A DNA stretch of 64,000 nucleotides, taken from Glandiceps talaboti (taxonomy: Eukaryota > Hemichordata > Enteropneusta > Spengelidae). The position numbers were made by a program, and so were the translations under genes. Positions 25,775 through 39,689 of the stretch are shown here, piece after piece. The stretch spans positions 23,232,964 to 23,296,963 of the forward strand of contig NC_135559.1 of assembly GCF_964340395.1 (NCBI RefSeq), read 5' to 3'. Position 1 is the stretch's first letter. Each line of letters starts with the position of its first letter. The notes under the pieces are model-generated. The model had not been told where the DNA came from and made no database searches. It saw only the letters and a list, made by a program, of their open reading frames with translations.

Positions 25775-28700
25775 TCTGCTCTCCGAATACCCAGACCACC
25801 CCTGGTTTGGGTTGTAATGGGTGACTAGATTCAACTCTAAGATATTGGTCTATGATGGAATACCCAGACCACCCCTGGTTTGGGTTGTAATGGGTGACTA
25901 GATTCAACTCTAAGATATTGGTCTATGATGGAATACCCAGACCACCACTGGTTTAGGTTGTAATGGGTGACTAGATTCAACTCTAAGATACTGGTCTATG
26001 ATGGAATACCCAGACCACCACTGGTTTGGGTTGTAATGGGTGACTAGATTCAACTCTAAGATATTGGTCTATGATGGAATACCCAGACCATCACTGGTTT
26101 GGTTTGTAATGGGTGACTAGATTCAACTCTAAGATATTGGTCTATGATGGAATACCCAGACCACCACTGGTTTGGGTTGTAATGGGTGACTAGATTCAAC
26201 TCTAAGATATTGGTCTATGATGGAATACCCAGACCACCACTGGTTTGGCTTGTAGTGGGTGACTAGATTCAACTCTAAGATACTGGTCTATGATGGAATA
26301 CCCAGACCACCACTGGTTTAGGTTGTAGTGGGTGACTAGATTCAACTCTAAGATATTGGTCTATGATGGAATACCCAGACCACCACTGGTTTAGGTTGTA
26401 GTGGGTGACTAGATTCAACTCTAAGATATTGGTCTATGATGGAATACCCAGACCATCACTGGTTTGGGTTGTAGTGGGTGACTAGATTCAACTCTAAGAT
26501 ATTGGTATATGATGGAATACCCAGACCACCACTGGTTTAGGTTGTAGTGGGTGACTAGATTCAACTCTAAGATACTGGTATATGATGGAATACCCAGACC
26601 ACCACTGGTTTGGGTTGTAGTGGGTGACTAGATTCAACTCTAAGATATTGGTCTATGATCGAATACCCAGACAACCACTGGTTTAGGTTGTAATGGGTGA
26701 CAAGATTCAACTCTAAGATATTGGTCTATGATGGAATACCCAGATCACCACTGGTTTGGGTTGTAGTAGGTGACTAGATTCAACTCTAAGATATTCGTCT
26801 ATGATGGAATACCCAGACCACCACTGGTTTGGGTTGTAGTGGGTGACTAGATTCAACTCTAAGATATTGGTCTATGATGGAATACCCAGACCACCACTGG
26901 TTTAGGTTGTAGTGGGTGACTAGATTCAACTCTAAGATATTGGTCTATGATGGAATACCCAGATCACCACTGGTTTAGGTTGTATTGGGTGACTAGATTC
27001 AACTCTAAGATATTGGTCTATGATGGAATACCCAGATCACCACTGGTTTAGGTTGTAGTGGGTGACTAGATTTAACTCTAAGATACTGGTCTATGATGGA
27101 ATACCCAGACCACCACTGGTTTAGGTTGTAGTGGGTGACTAGATTCAACTCTAAGATATTGGTCTATGATGGAATACCCAGACCACCACTGGTTTAGGTT
27201 GTAGTGGGTGACTAGATTCAACTCTAAGATATTGGTCTATGATGGAATACCCAGACCACCACTGGTTTGGGTTGTAGTAGGTGACTAGATTCAACTCTAA
27301 GATATTGGTCTATGATGGAATACCCAGACCACCACTGGTTTAGGTTGTAGTGGGTGACTAGATTCAACTCTAAGATATTGGTATATGATGGAATACCCAG
27401 ACCATCACTGGTTTGGGTTGTAATGGGTGACAAGATTCAACTCTAAGATATTGGTCTATGATGGAATACCCAGACCACCACTGGTTTGGGTTGTAATGGG
27501 TGACTAGATTCAACTCTAAGATATTGGTCTATGATGGAATACCTAGATCACCACTGGTTTGGGTTGTAGTGGGTGACTAGATTCAACTCTAAGATATTGG
27601 TCTATGATGGAATACCCAGACCACCACTGGTTTAGGTTGTAGTGGGTGACTAGATTCAACTCTAAGATATTGGTATATGATGGAATACCCAGACCACCAC
27701 TGGTTTGGGTTGTAGTAGGTGACTAGATTCAACTCTAAGATATTGGTATATGATGGAATACCCAGACCACCACTGGTTTGGGTTGTAATGGGTGACTAGA
27801 TTCAACTCTAAGATATTGGTCTATGATGGAATACCCAGACCACCACTGGTTTGGGTTGTAATGGGTGACTAGATTCAACTCTAAGATATTGGTCTATGAT
27901 GGAATACCCAGACCATCACTGGTTTGGGTTGTAGTGGGTGACTAGATTCAACTCTAAGATATTGGTATATGATGGAATACCCAGACCATCACTGGTTTGG
28001 GTTGTAGTAGGTGACTAGATTCAACTCTAAGATATTGGTCTATGATGGAATACCCAGACCATCACTGGTTTGGGTTGTAGTAGGTGACTAGATTCAACTC
28101 TAAGATATTGGTCTATGATGGAATACCCAGACCATCACTGGTTTGGGTTGTAGTGGGTGACTAGATTCAACTCTAAGATATTGGTATATGATGGAATACC
28201 CAGACCATCACTGGTTTGGGTTGTAGTAGGTGACTAGATTCAACTCTAAGATATTGGTATATGATGGAATACCCAGACCATCACTGGTTTGGGTTGTAGT
28301 AGGTGACTAGATTCAACTCTAAGATATTGGTCTATGATGGAATACCCAGACCACCACTGGTTTGGGTTGTAATGGGTGACAAGATTCAACTCTAAGATAT
28401 TGGTCTATGATGGAATACCCAGACCACCACTGGTTTGGGTTGTAATGGGTGACTAGATTCAACTCTAAGATATTGGTCTATGATGGAATACCTAGATCAC
28501 CACTGGTTTGGGTTGTAGTGGGTGACTAGATTCAACTCTAAGATATTGGTCTATGATGGAATACCCAGACCACCACTGGTTTAGGTTGTAGTGGGTGACT
28601 AGATTCAACTCTAAGATATTGGTATATGATGGAATACCCAGACCACCACTGGTTTAGGTTGTAGTGGGTGACTAGATTCAACTCTAAGATATTGGTATAT

Positions 28701-31700
28701 GATGGAATACCCAGACCACCACTGGTTTAGGTTGTAGTGGGTGACTAGATTCAACTCTAAGATATTGGTATATGATGGAATACCCAGACCACCACTGGTT
28801 TGGGTTGTAATGGGTGACTAGATTCAACTCTAAGATATTGGTATATGATGGAATACCCAGACCACCACTGGTTTGGTTTGTAATGGGTGACTAGATTCAA
28901 CTCTAAGATATTGGTCTAAGATGGAATACCCAAGACCACCACTGGTTTAGGTTGTAGTGGGTGACTAGATCTGGTTTAGGTTGTAGTGGGTGACTAGATT
29001 CAACTCTAAGATACTGGTCTATGATGGAATACCCAGATCACCACTGGTTTGGGTTGTAGTGGGTGACTAGATTCAACTCTAAGATATTGGTCTATGATGG
29101 AATACCCAAGACCACCACTGGTTTAGGTTGTAGTGGGTGACTAGATCTGGTTTAGGTTGTAGTGGGTGACTAGATCTGGTTTAGGTTGTAGTGGGTGACT
29201 AGATTCAACTCTAAGATACTGGTATATGATGGAATACCCAGACCACCACTGGTTTGGGTTGTAGTGGGTGACTAGATTCAACTCTAAGATATTGGTATAT
29301 GATGGAATACCCAGACCACCACTGGTTTGGCTTGTAGTGGGTGACTAGATTCAACTCTAAGATATTGGTCTATGATCGAATACCCAGACAACCACTGGTT
29401 TAGGTTGTAATGGGTGACAAGATTCAACTCTAAGATATTGGTCTATGATGGAATACCCAGATCACCACTGGTTTGGGTTGTAATGGGTGACTAGATTCAA
29501 CTCTAAGATATTGGTCTATGATGGAATACCCAGACCACCACTGGTTTAGGTTGTAGTGGGTGACTAGATTCAACTCTAAGATATTGGTCTATGATGGAAT
29601 ACCCAGACCACCACTGGTTTGGGTTGTAATGGGTGACTAGATTCAACTCTAAGATATTGGTCTATGATGGAATACCCAGATCACCACTGGTTTGGGTTGT
29701 AGTAGGTGACTAGATTCAACTCTAAGATATTGGTCTATGATGGAATACCCAGACCACCACTGGTTTGGGTTGTAATGGGTGACTAGATTCAACTCTAAGA
29801 TATTGGTCTATGATGGAATACCCAGACCACCACTGGTTTAGGTTGTAGTGGGTGACTAGATTCAACTCTAAGATATTGGTCTATGATGGAATACCCAGAT
29901 TACCACTGGTTTAGGTTGTATTGGGTGACTAGATTCAACTCTAAGATATTGGTCTATGATGGAATACCCAGACCACCACTGGTTTAGGTTGTAGTGGGTG
30001 ACTAGATTTAACTCTAAGATACTGGTCTATGATGGAATACCCAGACCACCACTGGTTTAGGTTGTAGTGGGTGACTAGATTCAACTCTAAGATATTGGTC
30101 TATGATGGAATACCCAGACCACCACTGGTTTGGGTTGTAATGGGTGACAAGATTCAACTCTAAGATATTGGTATATGATGGAATACCCAGACCACCACTG
30201 GTTTAGGTTGTAGTAGGTGACTAGATTCAACTCTAAGATATTGGTATATGATGGAATACCCAGACCACCACTGGTTTGGGTTGTAGTAGGTGACTAGATT
30301 CAACTCTAAGATATTGGTCTATGATGGAATACCCAGACCACCACTGGTTTGGGTTGTAGTGGGTGACTAGATTCAACTCTAAGATATTGGTCTATGATGG
30401 AATACCCAGACCACCACTGGTTTAGGTTGTAATGGGTGACAAGATTCAACTCTAAGATATTGGTCTATGATGGAATACCCAGACCACCACTGGTTTAGGT
30501 TGTAGTGGGTGACTAGATTCAACTCTAAGATATTGGTCTATGATGGAATACCCAGATCACCACTGGTTTGGGTTGTAGTAGGTGACTAGATTCAACTCTA
30601 AGATACTGGTCTATGATGGAATACCCAGACCACCACTGGTTTGGGTTGTAGTAGGTGACTAGATTCAACTCTAAGATATTGGTCTATGATGGAATACCCA
30701 GACCATCACTGGTTTAGGTTGTAGTGGGTGACTAGATTCAACTCTAAGATATTGGTCTATGATGGAATACCCAGACCACCACTGGTTTAGGTTGTATTGG
30801 GTGACTAGATTCAACTCTAAGATATTGGTCTATGATGGAATACCTAGATCACCACTGGTTTGGGTTGTAGTGGGTGACAAGATTCAACTCTAAGATATTG
30901 GTCTATGATGGAATACCCAGACCATCACTGGTTTGGGTTGTAGTGGGTGACTAGATTCAACTCTAAGATATTGGTATATGATGGAATACCCAGACCACCA
31001 CTGGTTTGGGTTGTAGTGGGTGACTAGATTCAACTCTAAGATATTGGTATATGATGGAATACCCAGACCACCACTGGTTTAGGTTGTAGTGGGTGACTAG
31101 ATTCAACTCTAAGATATTGGTCTATGATGGAATACCCAGACCACCACTGGTTTAGGTTGTAGTGGGTGACTAGATTCAACTCTAAGATATTGGTATATGA
31201 TGGAATACCCAGACCACCACTGGTTTAGGTTGTAGTGGGTGACTAGATTCAACTCTAAGATATTGGTATATGATGGAATACCCAGACCACCACTGGTTTG
31301 GGTTGTAATGGGTGACTAGATTCAACTCTAAGATATTGGTATATGATGGAATACCCAGACCACCACTGGTTTGGTTTGTAATGGGTGACTAGATTCAACT
31401 CTAAGATATTGGTCTAAGATGGAATACCCAAGACCACCACTGGTTTAGGTTGTAGTGGGTGACTAGATCTGGTTTAGGTTGTAGTGGGTGACTAGATTCA
31501 ACTCTAAGATACTGGTCTATGATGGAATACCCAGATCACCACTGGTTTGGGTTGTAGTGGGTGACTAGATTCAACTCTAAGATATTGGTCTATGATGGAA
31601 TACCCAAGACCACCACTGGTTTAGGTTGTAGTGGGTGACTAGATCTGGTTTAGGTTGTAGTGGGTGACTAGATCTGGTTTAGGTTGTAGTGGGTGACTAG

Positions 31701-33057
31701 ATTCAACTCTAAGATATTGGTCTATGATGGAATACCCAGACCACCACTGGTTTAGGTTGTAGTGGGTGACTAGATTCAACTCTAAGATATTGGTCTATGA
31801 TGGAATACCCAGACCACCACTGGTTTAGGTTGTAGTGGGTGACTAGATTCAACTCTAAGATATTGGTCTATGATGGAATACCCAGACCACCACTGGTTTG
31901 GGTTGTAGTGGGTGACTAGATTCAACTCTAAGATATTGGTCTATGATGGAATACCCAGATCACCACTGGTTTGGGTTGTAATGGGTGACTAGATTCAACT
32001 CTAAGATATTGGTCTATGATGGAATACCCAGATCACCACTGGTTTGGGTTGTAGTGGGTGACTAGATTCAACTCTAAGATATTGGTCTATGATGGAATAC
32101 CCAGATCACCACTGGTTTAGGTTGTAATGGGTGACTAGATTCAACTCTAAGATATTGGTCTATGATGGAATACCTAGATCACCACTGGTTTGGGTTGTAA
32201 TGGGTGACTAGATTCAACTCTAAGATATTGGTCTATGATGGAATACCCAGATCACCACTGGTTTGGGTTGTAGTGGGTGACTAGATTCAACTCTAAGATA
32301 TTGGTCTATGATGGAATACCCAGATCACCACTGGTTTAGGTTGTAATGGGTGACTAGATTCAACTCTAAGATATTGGTCTATGATGGAATACCCAGACCA
32401 CCACTGGTTTGGCTTGTAGTGGGTGACTAGATTCAACTCTAAGATATTGGTCTATGATGGAATACCTAGATCACCACTGGTTTGGGTTGTAATGGGTGAC
32501 TAGATTCAACTCTAAGATATTGGTCTATGATGGAATACCCAGATCACCACTGGTTTGGGTTGTAATGGGTGACTAGATTCAACTCTAAGATATTGGTCTA
32601 TGATGGAATACCCAGACCACCACTGGTTTGGGTTGTAGTGGGTGACTAGATTCAACTCTAAGATATTGGTCTATGATGGAATACCCAGACCACCACTGGT
32701 TTAGGTTGTAGTGGGTGACTAGATTCAACTCTAAGATATTGGTCTATGATGGAATACCCAGATCACCACTGGTTTAGGTTGTAATGGGTGACTAGATCTG
32801 GTTTGGGTTGTAGTGGGTGACTATATTCAACTCTAAGATACTGGTCTATGATGGAATACCCAGATCACCACTGGTTTGGGTTGTAGTAGGTGACTAGATT
32901 CAACTCTAAGATATTGGTCTATGATGGAATACCCAGACCATCACTGGTTTGGGTTGTAATGGGTGACTAGATTCAACTCTAAGATATTGGTCTATGATGG
33001 AATACCCAGACCATCACTGGTTTGGGATGTAGTGGATGACTAGATTCAACTCTAAGA
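25775..33057. repeat. Giant minisatellite, 73-bp unit, about 100 copies
   Basis: The unit contains 'gaatacccagaccaccactg', 'gtttgggttgtagtgggtga' and 'ctagattcaactctaagata'. Short units of about 29 bp ('ctagatctggtttagg' junctions) occur at about 28970, 29145, 29170, 31465, 31640, 31670 and 32795. Two blocks sharing rare variants are offset by 2,498 bp (28919 against 31417; 29101 against 31599), and another pair by about 949 bp (27420 against 28370). Confidence 0.96.
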
Positions 33058-34731
33058 TATCAGGTATCTATGGAAACCAATGACCAAGTCATACTAATCT
33101 TGTCAGGTATCCATGGAAACCAATGACTTCATCATACTAATCTTGTCAGGTATCCATGGAAACCAATGACCTAGTCATACTAATCTTGTCAGGTATCCAT
33201 GGAAATCAATGACCTAGTCATACTAATCTTGTCAGGTATCCACGGAAACCAATGACCAAGTCATACTAATCTTGTCAGGTATCCATGGAAACCAATGACT
33301 GAGTCATACTAATCTTGTCAGGTATCCATGGAAACCAATGACCTAGTCATATTAATCTTGTCAGGTATCCACGGAAACCAATGACCAAGTCATACTAATC
33401 TTGTCAGGTATCCACGGAAACCAATGACCGAGTCATACTAATCTTGTCAGGTATCCATGGAAACCAATGACCTAGTCATACTAATCTTGTCAGGTATCCA
33501 TGGAAACCAATGACTTAGTCATACTAATCTTGTCAGGTATCCACGGAAACCAATGACCGAGTCATACTAATCTTGTCAGGTATCCACGGAAACCAATGAC
33601 TGAGTCATACTAATCTTGTCAGGTATCCACGGAAACCAATGACCGAGTCATACTAATCTTGTCAGGTATCCATGGAAACCAATGACTTAGTCATACTAAT
33701 CTTGTCAGGTATCCATGGAAACCAATGACCGAGTCATACTAATCTTGTCAGGATCAAACCAGTTCTAATGGCTTATAACCAATGACTGAGTCATACTAAT
33801 CTTGTCAGGATCAAACCAGTTCTAATGGCTTATAACCAATGACCGAGTCATACTAATCTTGTCAGGATCAAACCAGTTCTAATGGCTTATAACCAATGAC
33901 CGAGTCATACTAATCTTGTCAGGATCAAACCAGTTCTAATGGCTTATAACCAATGACTGAGTCATACTAATCTTGTCAGGTATCCATGGAAACCAATGAC
34001 TGAGTCATACTAATCTTGTCAGGATCAAACCAGTTCTAATGGCTTATAACCAATGACTGAGTCATACTAATCTTGTCAGGATCAAACCAGTTCTAATGGC
34101 TTATAACCAATGACTGAGTCATACTAATCTTGTCAGGATCAAACCAGTTCTAATGGCTTATAACCAATGACTGAGTCATACTAATCTTGTCAGGATCAAA
34201 CCAGTTCTAATGGCTTATAACCAATGACTGAGTCATACTAATCTTGTCAGGATCAAACCAGTTCTAATGGCTTATAACCAATGACTGAGTCATACTAATC
34301 TTGTCAGGATCAAACCAGTTCTAATGGCTTATAACCAATGACTGAGTCATACTAATCTTGTCAGGATCAAACCAGTTCTAATGGCTTATAACCAATGACT
34401 GAGTCATACTAATCTTGTCAGGATCAAACCAGTTCTAATGGCTTATAACCAATGACCGAGTCATACTAATCTTGTCAGGATCAAACCAGTTCTAATGGCT
34501 TATAACCAATGACTGAGTCATACTAATCTTGTCAGGATCAAACCAGTTCTAATGGCTTATAACCAATGACTGAGTCATACTAATCTTGTCAGGATCAAAC
34601 CAGTTCTAATGGCTTATAACCAATGACTGAGTCATACTAATCTTGTCAGGATCAAACCAGTTCTAATGGCTTATAACCAATGACTGAGTCATATTAATCT
34701 TGTCAGGATCAAACCAGTTCTAATGGCTTAT
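33058..34731. repeat. Composite minisatellite, alternating 43-bp and 57-bp units
   Basis: Both unit types share a core with 'agtcatactaatcttgtcag'. The 43-bp type (33058-33750) has 'gtatccatggaaaccaatga'; the 57-bp type (33750-34731) has 'gatcaaaccagttctaatgg' and 'cttataaccaatga'. One 43-bp type unit sits among 57-bp units at about 33979-34020. Many units carry TGAGTCA. The array abuts the 73-bp array with no spacer. Confidence 0.95.
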
Positions 34732-35371
34732 GAATACTTGAGACAATCTCTATTTAACATAGAGATGCAGGTTCGTTGGCAAATTTGGGTCATTTTATTT
34801 TTTACTCATTAAGAACCTTCCGTGGTATGTTCTATCATTTGGTTATCATTATTAAGACATTAAGAAACAAACTAAGAAAACCCAGGGAACATATTTTAGT
34901 TTTAGTGCCAAATTTTCAATTACAGTAGAAATGATGATGGAATACCAAGACCACCACTGGTTAGGGTTAGACAGACAGACAGACACTTTGCCATGCCTAT
35001 AGCACTACTGAACCTTATCAGTTACGTTGTTCTGAAAATGGGCCAACGATTCTGCATCTCATCCTTAAGCTTGGTGTGTGCATCATCCATATATCCATAT
35101 AATGTACAATCATTGTAGCGAATGGGCAAATGTGTATTATTCATGAATTGGCTATTTGACCTTGACCTTGCAAATGAACGTTTAAGTCACAAGCTTTGTG
35201 TTTGACTTGAAAGCTTACTTCCACAAAGATAAGTGCAGACATTTAATCTCTACGTCCAAAGCTTCTAAAGTTATTGAACAGTTGAACATAGAGATCAAGG
35301 TCAAGGGTCAAGGTGTAAGACTATGGTAGACACTTGAATAGTCTTTGTATTCAATGTGTAACATGATGTGG
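34732..35371. other. Intron spacer with repeat fragments
   Basis: An orphan fragment of the 73-bp unit ('gatggaataccaagaccacc', about 34933-34965) is followed by a short (AGAC)n run and then, at about 34990-35050, the terminal part of the dispersed repeat ('tgcctatagcactactgaac'). The rest is unique and unassigned. Confidence 0.65.
34965..35050 (-). repeat. Dispersed repeat, copy 3 (end fragment)
   Basis: Matches the terminal part near 13645-13690 and the inverse of about 445-500. Here the microsatellite next to it is (AGAC)n rather than (CA)n. Confidence 0.6.
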
Positions 35372-35650
35372 CAGGTAAGTTGTGGGTATCATAGATAGTT
35401 GTGTCAATGGGCAGGTAAGTTGTGGGTATCATAGATAGTTGTGTCAATGGGCAGGTAAGGCTTACATTAAGTTGTGGGTATCATAGATAGTTGTGTCAAT
35501 GGGCAGGTAAGTTGTGGGTATCATAGATAGTTATGTCAATGGGCAGGTAAGGCTTACATTAAGTTGTGGATATCATAGATAGTTGTGTCAATGGGCAGGT
35601 AAGGCTTACATTAAGTTGTGGATATCATAGATAGTTGTGTCAATGGGCAA
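35372..35650. repeat. Minisatellite, about 37/49-bp units, 6 copies
   Basis: The unit contains 'ttgtgggtatcatagatagt' and 'gtcaatgggcaggtaag'. Longer units add 'gcttacattaag'. Confidence 0.9.
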
Positions 35651-35861
35651 CACAGACGAATGAATCTAACAATATATTGCTCCAAATCAAAGTCCATTCC
35701 CAACCTGAAATATCTTATACTATTTCATTCTCTTCTGTAATTATGCCAACTACACAGAATTTTATTTTAGTTTTATTTTGGTTTGGTAACTCTTAACAAT
35801 GTCTTTGTATTTTGTTGTTTGTATTACTAAGAGCTTCCCACTTTCCAAATTTTAAATTTCA
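35651..35861. other. Unique intron spacer
   Basis: Nothing recognised. Confidence 0.5.
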
Positions 35862-36131
35862 ATTCATCACAGCTGATGAGAGGTACAAGGCATTCATCAC
35901 AGCTGATGAGAGGTACAAGGCATTCATCACAGCTGATGAGAGGTACAAGGCATTCATCACAGCTGATGAGAGGTACAAAGCCTTCATCACAGCTGATGAG
36001 AGGTACAAGGCATTCATCACAGCTGATGAGAGGTACAAGGCCTTCATCACAACTGATGAGAGGTACAATGCATTCATCACAACTGATGAGAGGTACAAGG
36101 CATTCATCAGAGCTGATGAGAGGTACAAGGT
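35862..36131. repeat. Minisatellite, 30-bp unit, 9 copies
   Basis: The unit contains 'ttcatcacagctgatgagag' then 'gtacaaggca'. Because 30 is a multiple of three it is open on both strands; on + (35812-36234) it reads as nine FITADERYKA-like repeats between short unique ends. I keep it as a repeat since it lies in the long intron of the - strand gene and has no other coding sign. Confidence 0.9.
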
Positions 36132-37789
36132 ATTCAGAACTCCAAGACATAAAGGTCACTTTGAAAAGGTTAAAGGTCAAGAGTTTTCACTGCTTGTTTC
36201 TGAAATGAATTGCTGTTTACCCCTGGTAACCTGAAATGATGAAAGTACATTCATAGTAACAACACACTTCACCTTACCACCCAAACCATATGTTACCATG
36301 ACAACAAAGGTGAAATTGTACAAGTGGGGTGGGCTAGCTATTGTAGGCTATTTAATTTACCACATGCTTACTTGATCAAATATTGATACAGGCAAATATT
36401 ACACCAGTTGTTGAGGATCAGATTGCGACCAGTCCAACACATTCACGTTTTGACAGGCTCTCATGTACTCTTAAAAATTGGGGGAAACAAATTAAATGCT
36501 ATGCAAAATAATATACACAAAGTAAAAAATGATACTGTACACTATGACTGGATCACATAGAAACCAAACTCAAGTGCCATTTGCGATGGTAAGGTGACAA
36601 TGATTTCAAGTGGATCTCTTTTACACAAAATTGCACACATTACATTGAGCTTGGTACATGTCTCAACTATGACAATACTACATATGATACTAATACTATT
36701 AACTTAATTAAGAACTGATAGCAAAGCACAAGAATGTTAAACATTTGACAAAACAATGTGTGAACTGGGAGATGGATTCTATGATTTCCTATTTGATTTG
36801 CTAAGTTTGAACAATCATTACTAATATAAATGAAACAATACTTTGTAGAAGTAGTCTAGAGTCAAGTTGTATGGACATTTTGACTATCGTCATCTATCAA
36901 GGCTAGCATTTCCCCAATATTTGTTTTAACTTCATAATGAAGGTTCGGTTACAAGGCCAACACAAATTCTAATTTGGTTTAAATTGGCCTGCAATGAGAA
37001 AAAAGTCAACAGCATTACCATGTGATTAGAACCAAGAGGAGAGTGGAGTTGTACCATACCAACATGATTAACGTCGCTGTGTGAAACTGTAATCTAATTA
37101 TAGATTTGAATAAACAAATGTAAGGGAAATACTAGGCTTGCAGGGAGACAAGTCAAAATCACAGTATGACTTGAAGTTCTTTCTAATTCTCGCCAAACTT
37201 TGCCACATAAAGCTTGTTCCTGATACTTTTGGAATAATAAAAGAAATCATTTTGTATTCAAGGAAATCGATAATCTTTCATTTTCCAATTACTCCAGATT
37301 TTTTGTAATCCCGTCAGATTTCTTGTAATCACCCGATTTTTTTGTACTGATTTAAAATGAAAATAGGTTTGAGTTTTCTTGAAACAAAGTATCAGCAAAA
37401 GATTTGAGAATTTCTTTCTGAGGAGTACTCTACATTTGAAATCAATTAAAAGTGTGATTATATCATACACACTTTTTATGTATATTTAATTTGGACATGA
37501 AACAAGGATTTAAGATTAGTAGCAAAAACAACATGAAATGATTAAAGTGTAGAATAGTATGATATAAATGACATGCCAGTCAATATCTTTGTTAGTTTGT
37601 TGACATTCATGCAGCTAACACATCAATCATTCAACATGCAAACAACTACTTAAAGTTGTGCCATTGGCACTAAAACATAACTAATATGCTATTAAACAAT
37701 TATATGGATGGTTATGTCAACATCATGTATGCATTATCAGATCTATTTAAACAAATTATTTTCATATAATACTATTCTTTATAGTGTAA
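36132..37789. other. Unique intron sequence, about 1.65 kb
   Basis: The longest array-free part of the 23-kb intron. A - strand frame of 70 codons (37258-37470) is AT-rich with no domain. No exon or element is recognised. Confidence 0.5.
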
Positions 37790-38272
37790 ATTCGATATCT
37801 GTCAATCACTCTATCATAATTGGATATCTGTCAATCACTGTTTATCGTAATTGGATATCTGTCAATCACTGTTCATCATAATCGGATATCTGTCAATCAC
37901 TGTTCATCATAATCGGATATCTGTCAATCACTGTTTATCATAATTTGATATCTGTCAATCACTGTTTATCATAATTGGATATCTGTCAATCACTCTATCA
38001 TAATCGGATATCTGTCAATCACTGTTTATCATAATTGGATATCTGTCAATCACTGTTCATCATAATTGGATATCTGTCAATCACTGTTTATCATAATTGG
38101 ATATCTGTCAATCACTGTTCATCATAATTGGATATCTGTCAATCACTGTTCATCATAATCGGATATCTGTCAATCACTGTTTATCATAATTGGATATCTG
38201 TCAATCACTGTTCATCATAATTGGATATCTGTCAATCACTGTTTATCATATTTGGATATCTCTCAATCACTG
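37790..38272. repeat. Minisatellite, about 31-bp unit, 16 copies
   Basis: The unit contains 'ggatatctgtcaatcactgt'. Variants are ttcatcat/tttatcat and a shorter 'ctctatcat'. Confidence 0.93.
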
Positions 38273-39225
38273 CTGCTAAGTAGTAGTGTCCATTGCTAAG
38301 TCCAAGTATCTGGTTGCTAAGTAATTAGTATCTAGTTGCTAAGTAGTAATGTCTAGTTGCTAACTAGTAGTGTCAACTTCCTAAGTAGTAGTATCTAGTT
38401 GATAAGTAGCAGTGTCCGGCTGCTTAGTAGTAATGTCTAGTTGCTAAGTATTAGTGTCTAGTTGCTAAGCTGTAGCATCTGGTTGTTTAGTAGTAGTATC
38501 TGGTTGCTAAGTAGTAGTGTCTAGCTGCTAAGTATTGTGTCTGGTTGCTAAGTATTAGTGTCTAGTTGCTAAGTAGTAGTATCTAGTTGCTAAGTATTAG
38601 TGTCTGTTTGCTAAGTATTAGTGTCTAGTTGCTAAGTATTAGTGTATAGTTGCTAAGTAGTAATGTCTAGTTACTGGGTAGTAGTATCTGGTTGCTAAGT
38701 AGTAGTGTCTAGTTGCTAAGTAGTAGTGTCTAGTTGCTAAGTAGTAGTGTCTAGTTGCTAAGTAGTAGTGTCTAGTTGCTAAATATTAGTGTCTGGTTGC
38801 TAAGTAGTAATGTCTAGTTACTGGGTAGTAGTGTCTGGTTGCTAAGTAGTAGTGTCTAGTTGCTAAGTAGTAGTGTCTGGTTGGTAAGTAGTAGTGTATA
38901 GTTGTTAAGCAGTTACTGTAGTGTCTAGTTGCTAAGTAGTAGTGTCTAGTTACTGGGTAGTAGTGTCTGGTTGGTAAGTAGTAGTGTATAGTTGTTAAGC
39001 AGTAGTGTCTGGTTGGTAAGCAACAGTGTCTGGTTGCTAAGTAGTAGAGTCTAGTTGCTAAGTAGTAGTGTCTAGTTACTGGGTAGTAGTGTCTGGTTGG
39101 TAAGTAGTAGTGTATAGTTGTTAAGCAGTAGTGTCTGGTTGGTAAGCAACAGTGTCTGGTTGCTAAGTAGTGGTGCTGGTTGCTAAGTAGTAATGTCTAG
39201 TTGCTGAGTAGAGATTTATAGTTGC
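38273..39225. repeat. Minisatellite, about 20-21-bp unit, about 45 copies
   Basis: The unit contains 'gttgctaagtagtagtgtct'. It is the most degenerate array in the window and directly follows the 31-bp array. Local blocks ('ggttggtaagtagtagtgta' series) are repeated at about 38880, 38970 and 39095. Confidence 0.9.
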
Positions 39226-39619
39226 TTTCATTATAGTTATATGGAAGACACAACAGAATGGCTAGTGGACAAACTGACAGACAAGTAAACATATTGGCTG
39301 ACAGACAGACAAACATTGAGACAGACAGACACAGACATTGAGACAGACAGACACAGACATTGAGACAGACAGACAGACAGGGCATCATTGAAATAGCATT
39401 CTTATCTGTTATTTGGAATTATGCAAAATAAAAAATAGAGCCTGTGGCTTTGTCAAACATTTGCCTTTACTGAAACTAATGAAATGTTTTGTTATTTAGC
39501 TTTGAGAGAGGAAATTAGTTGGAATGGACATTAACTCGGTTCACAGTTGGAATGGACATAATCATGGATGCTAGGGGATTGTTTTGGAGTAACACACCTT
39601 GGTTAAATAGATGCTATAT

Positions 39620-39621
<2 letters not shown>
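39226..39621. other. Spacer with (CAGA)n runs
   Basis: 'gacagacagacattgagaca'-type runs at 39280-39380, then unique sequence. No gene supported. Confidence 0.6.

Positions 39622-39684
<63 letters not shown>
39622..39684. repeat. (CA)n microsatellite
   Basis: A 63-bp CA run. Confidence 0.95.
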
Positions 39685-39689
<5 letters not shown>

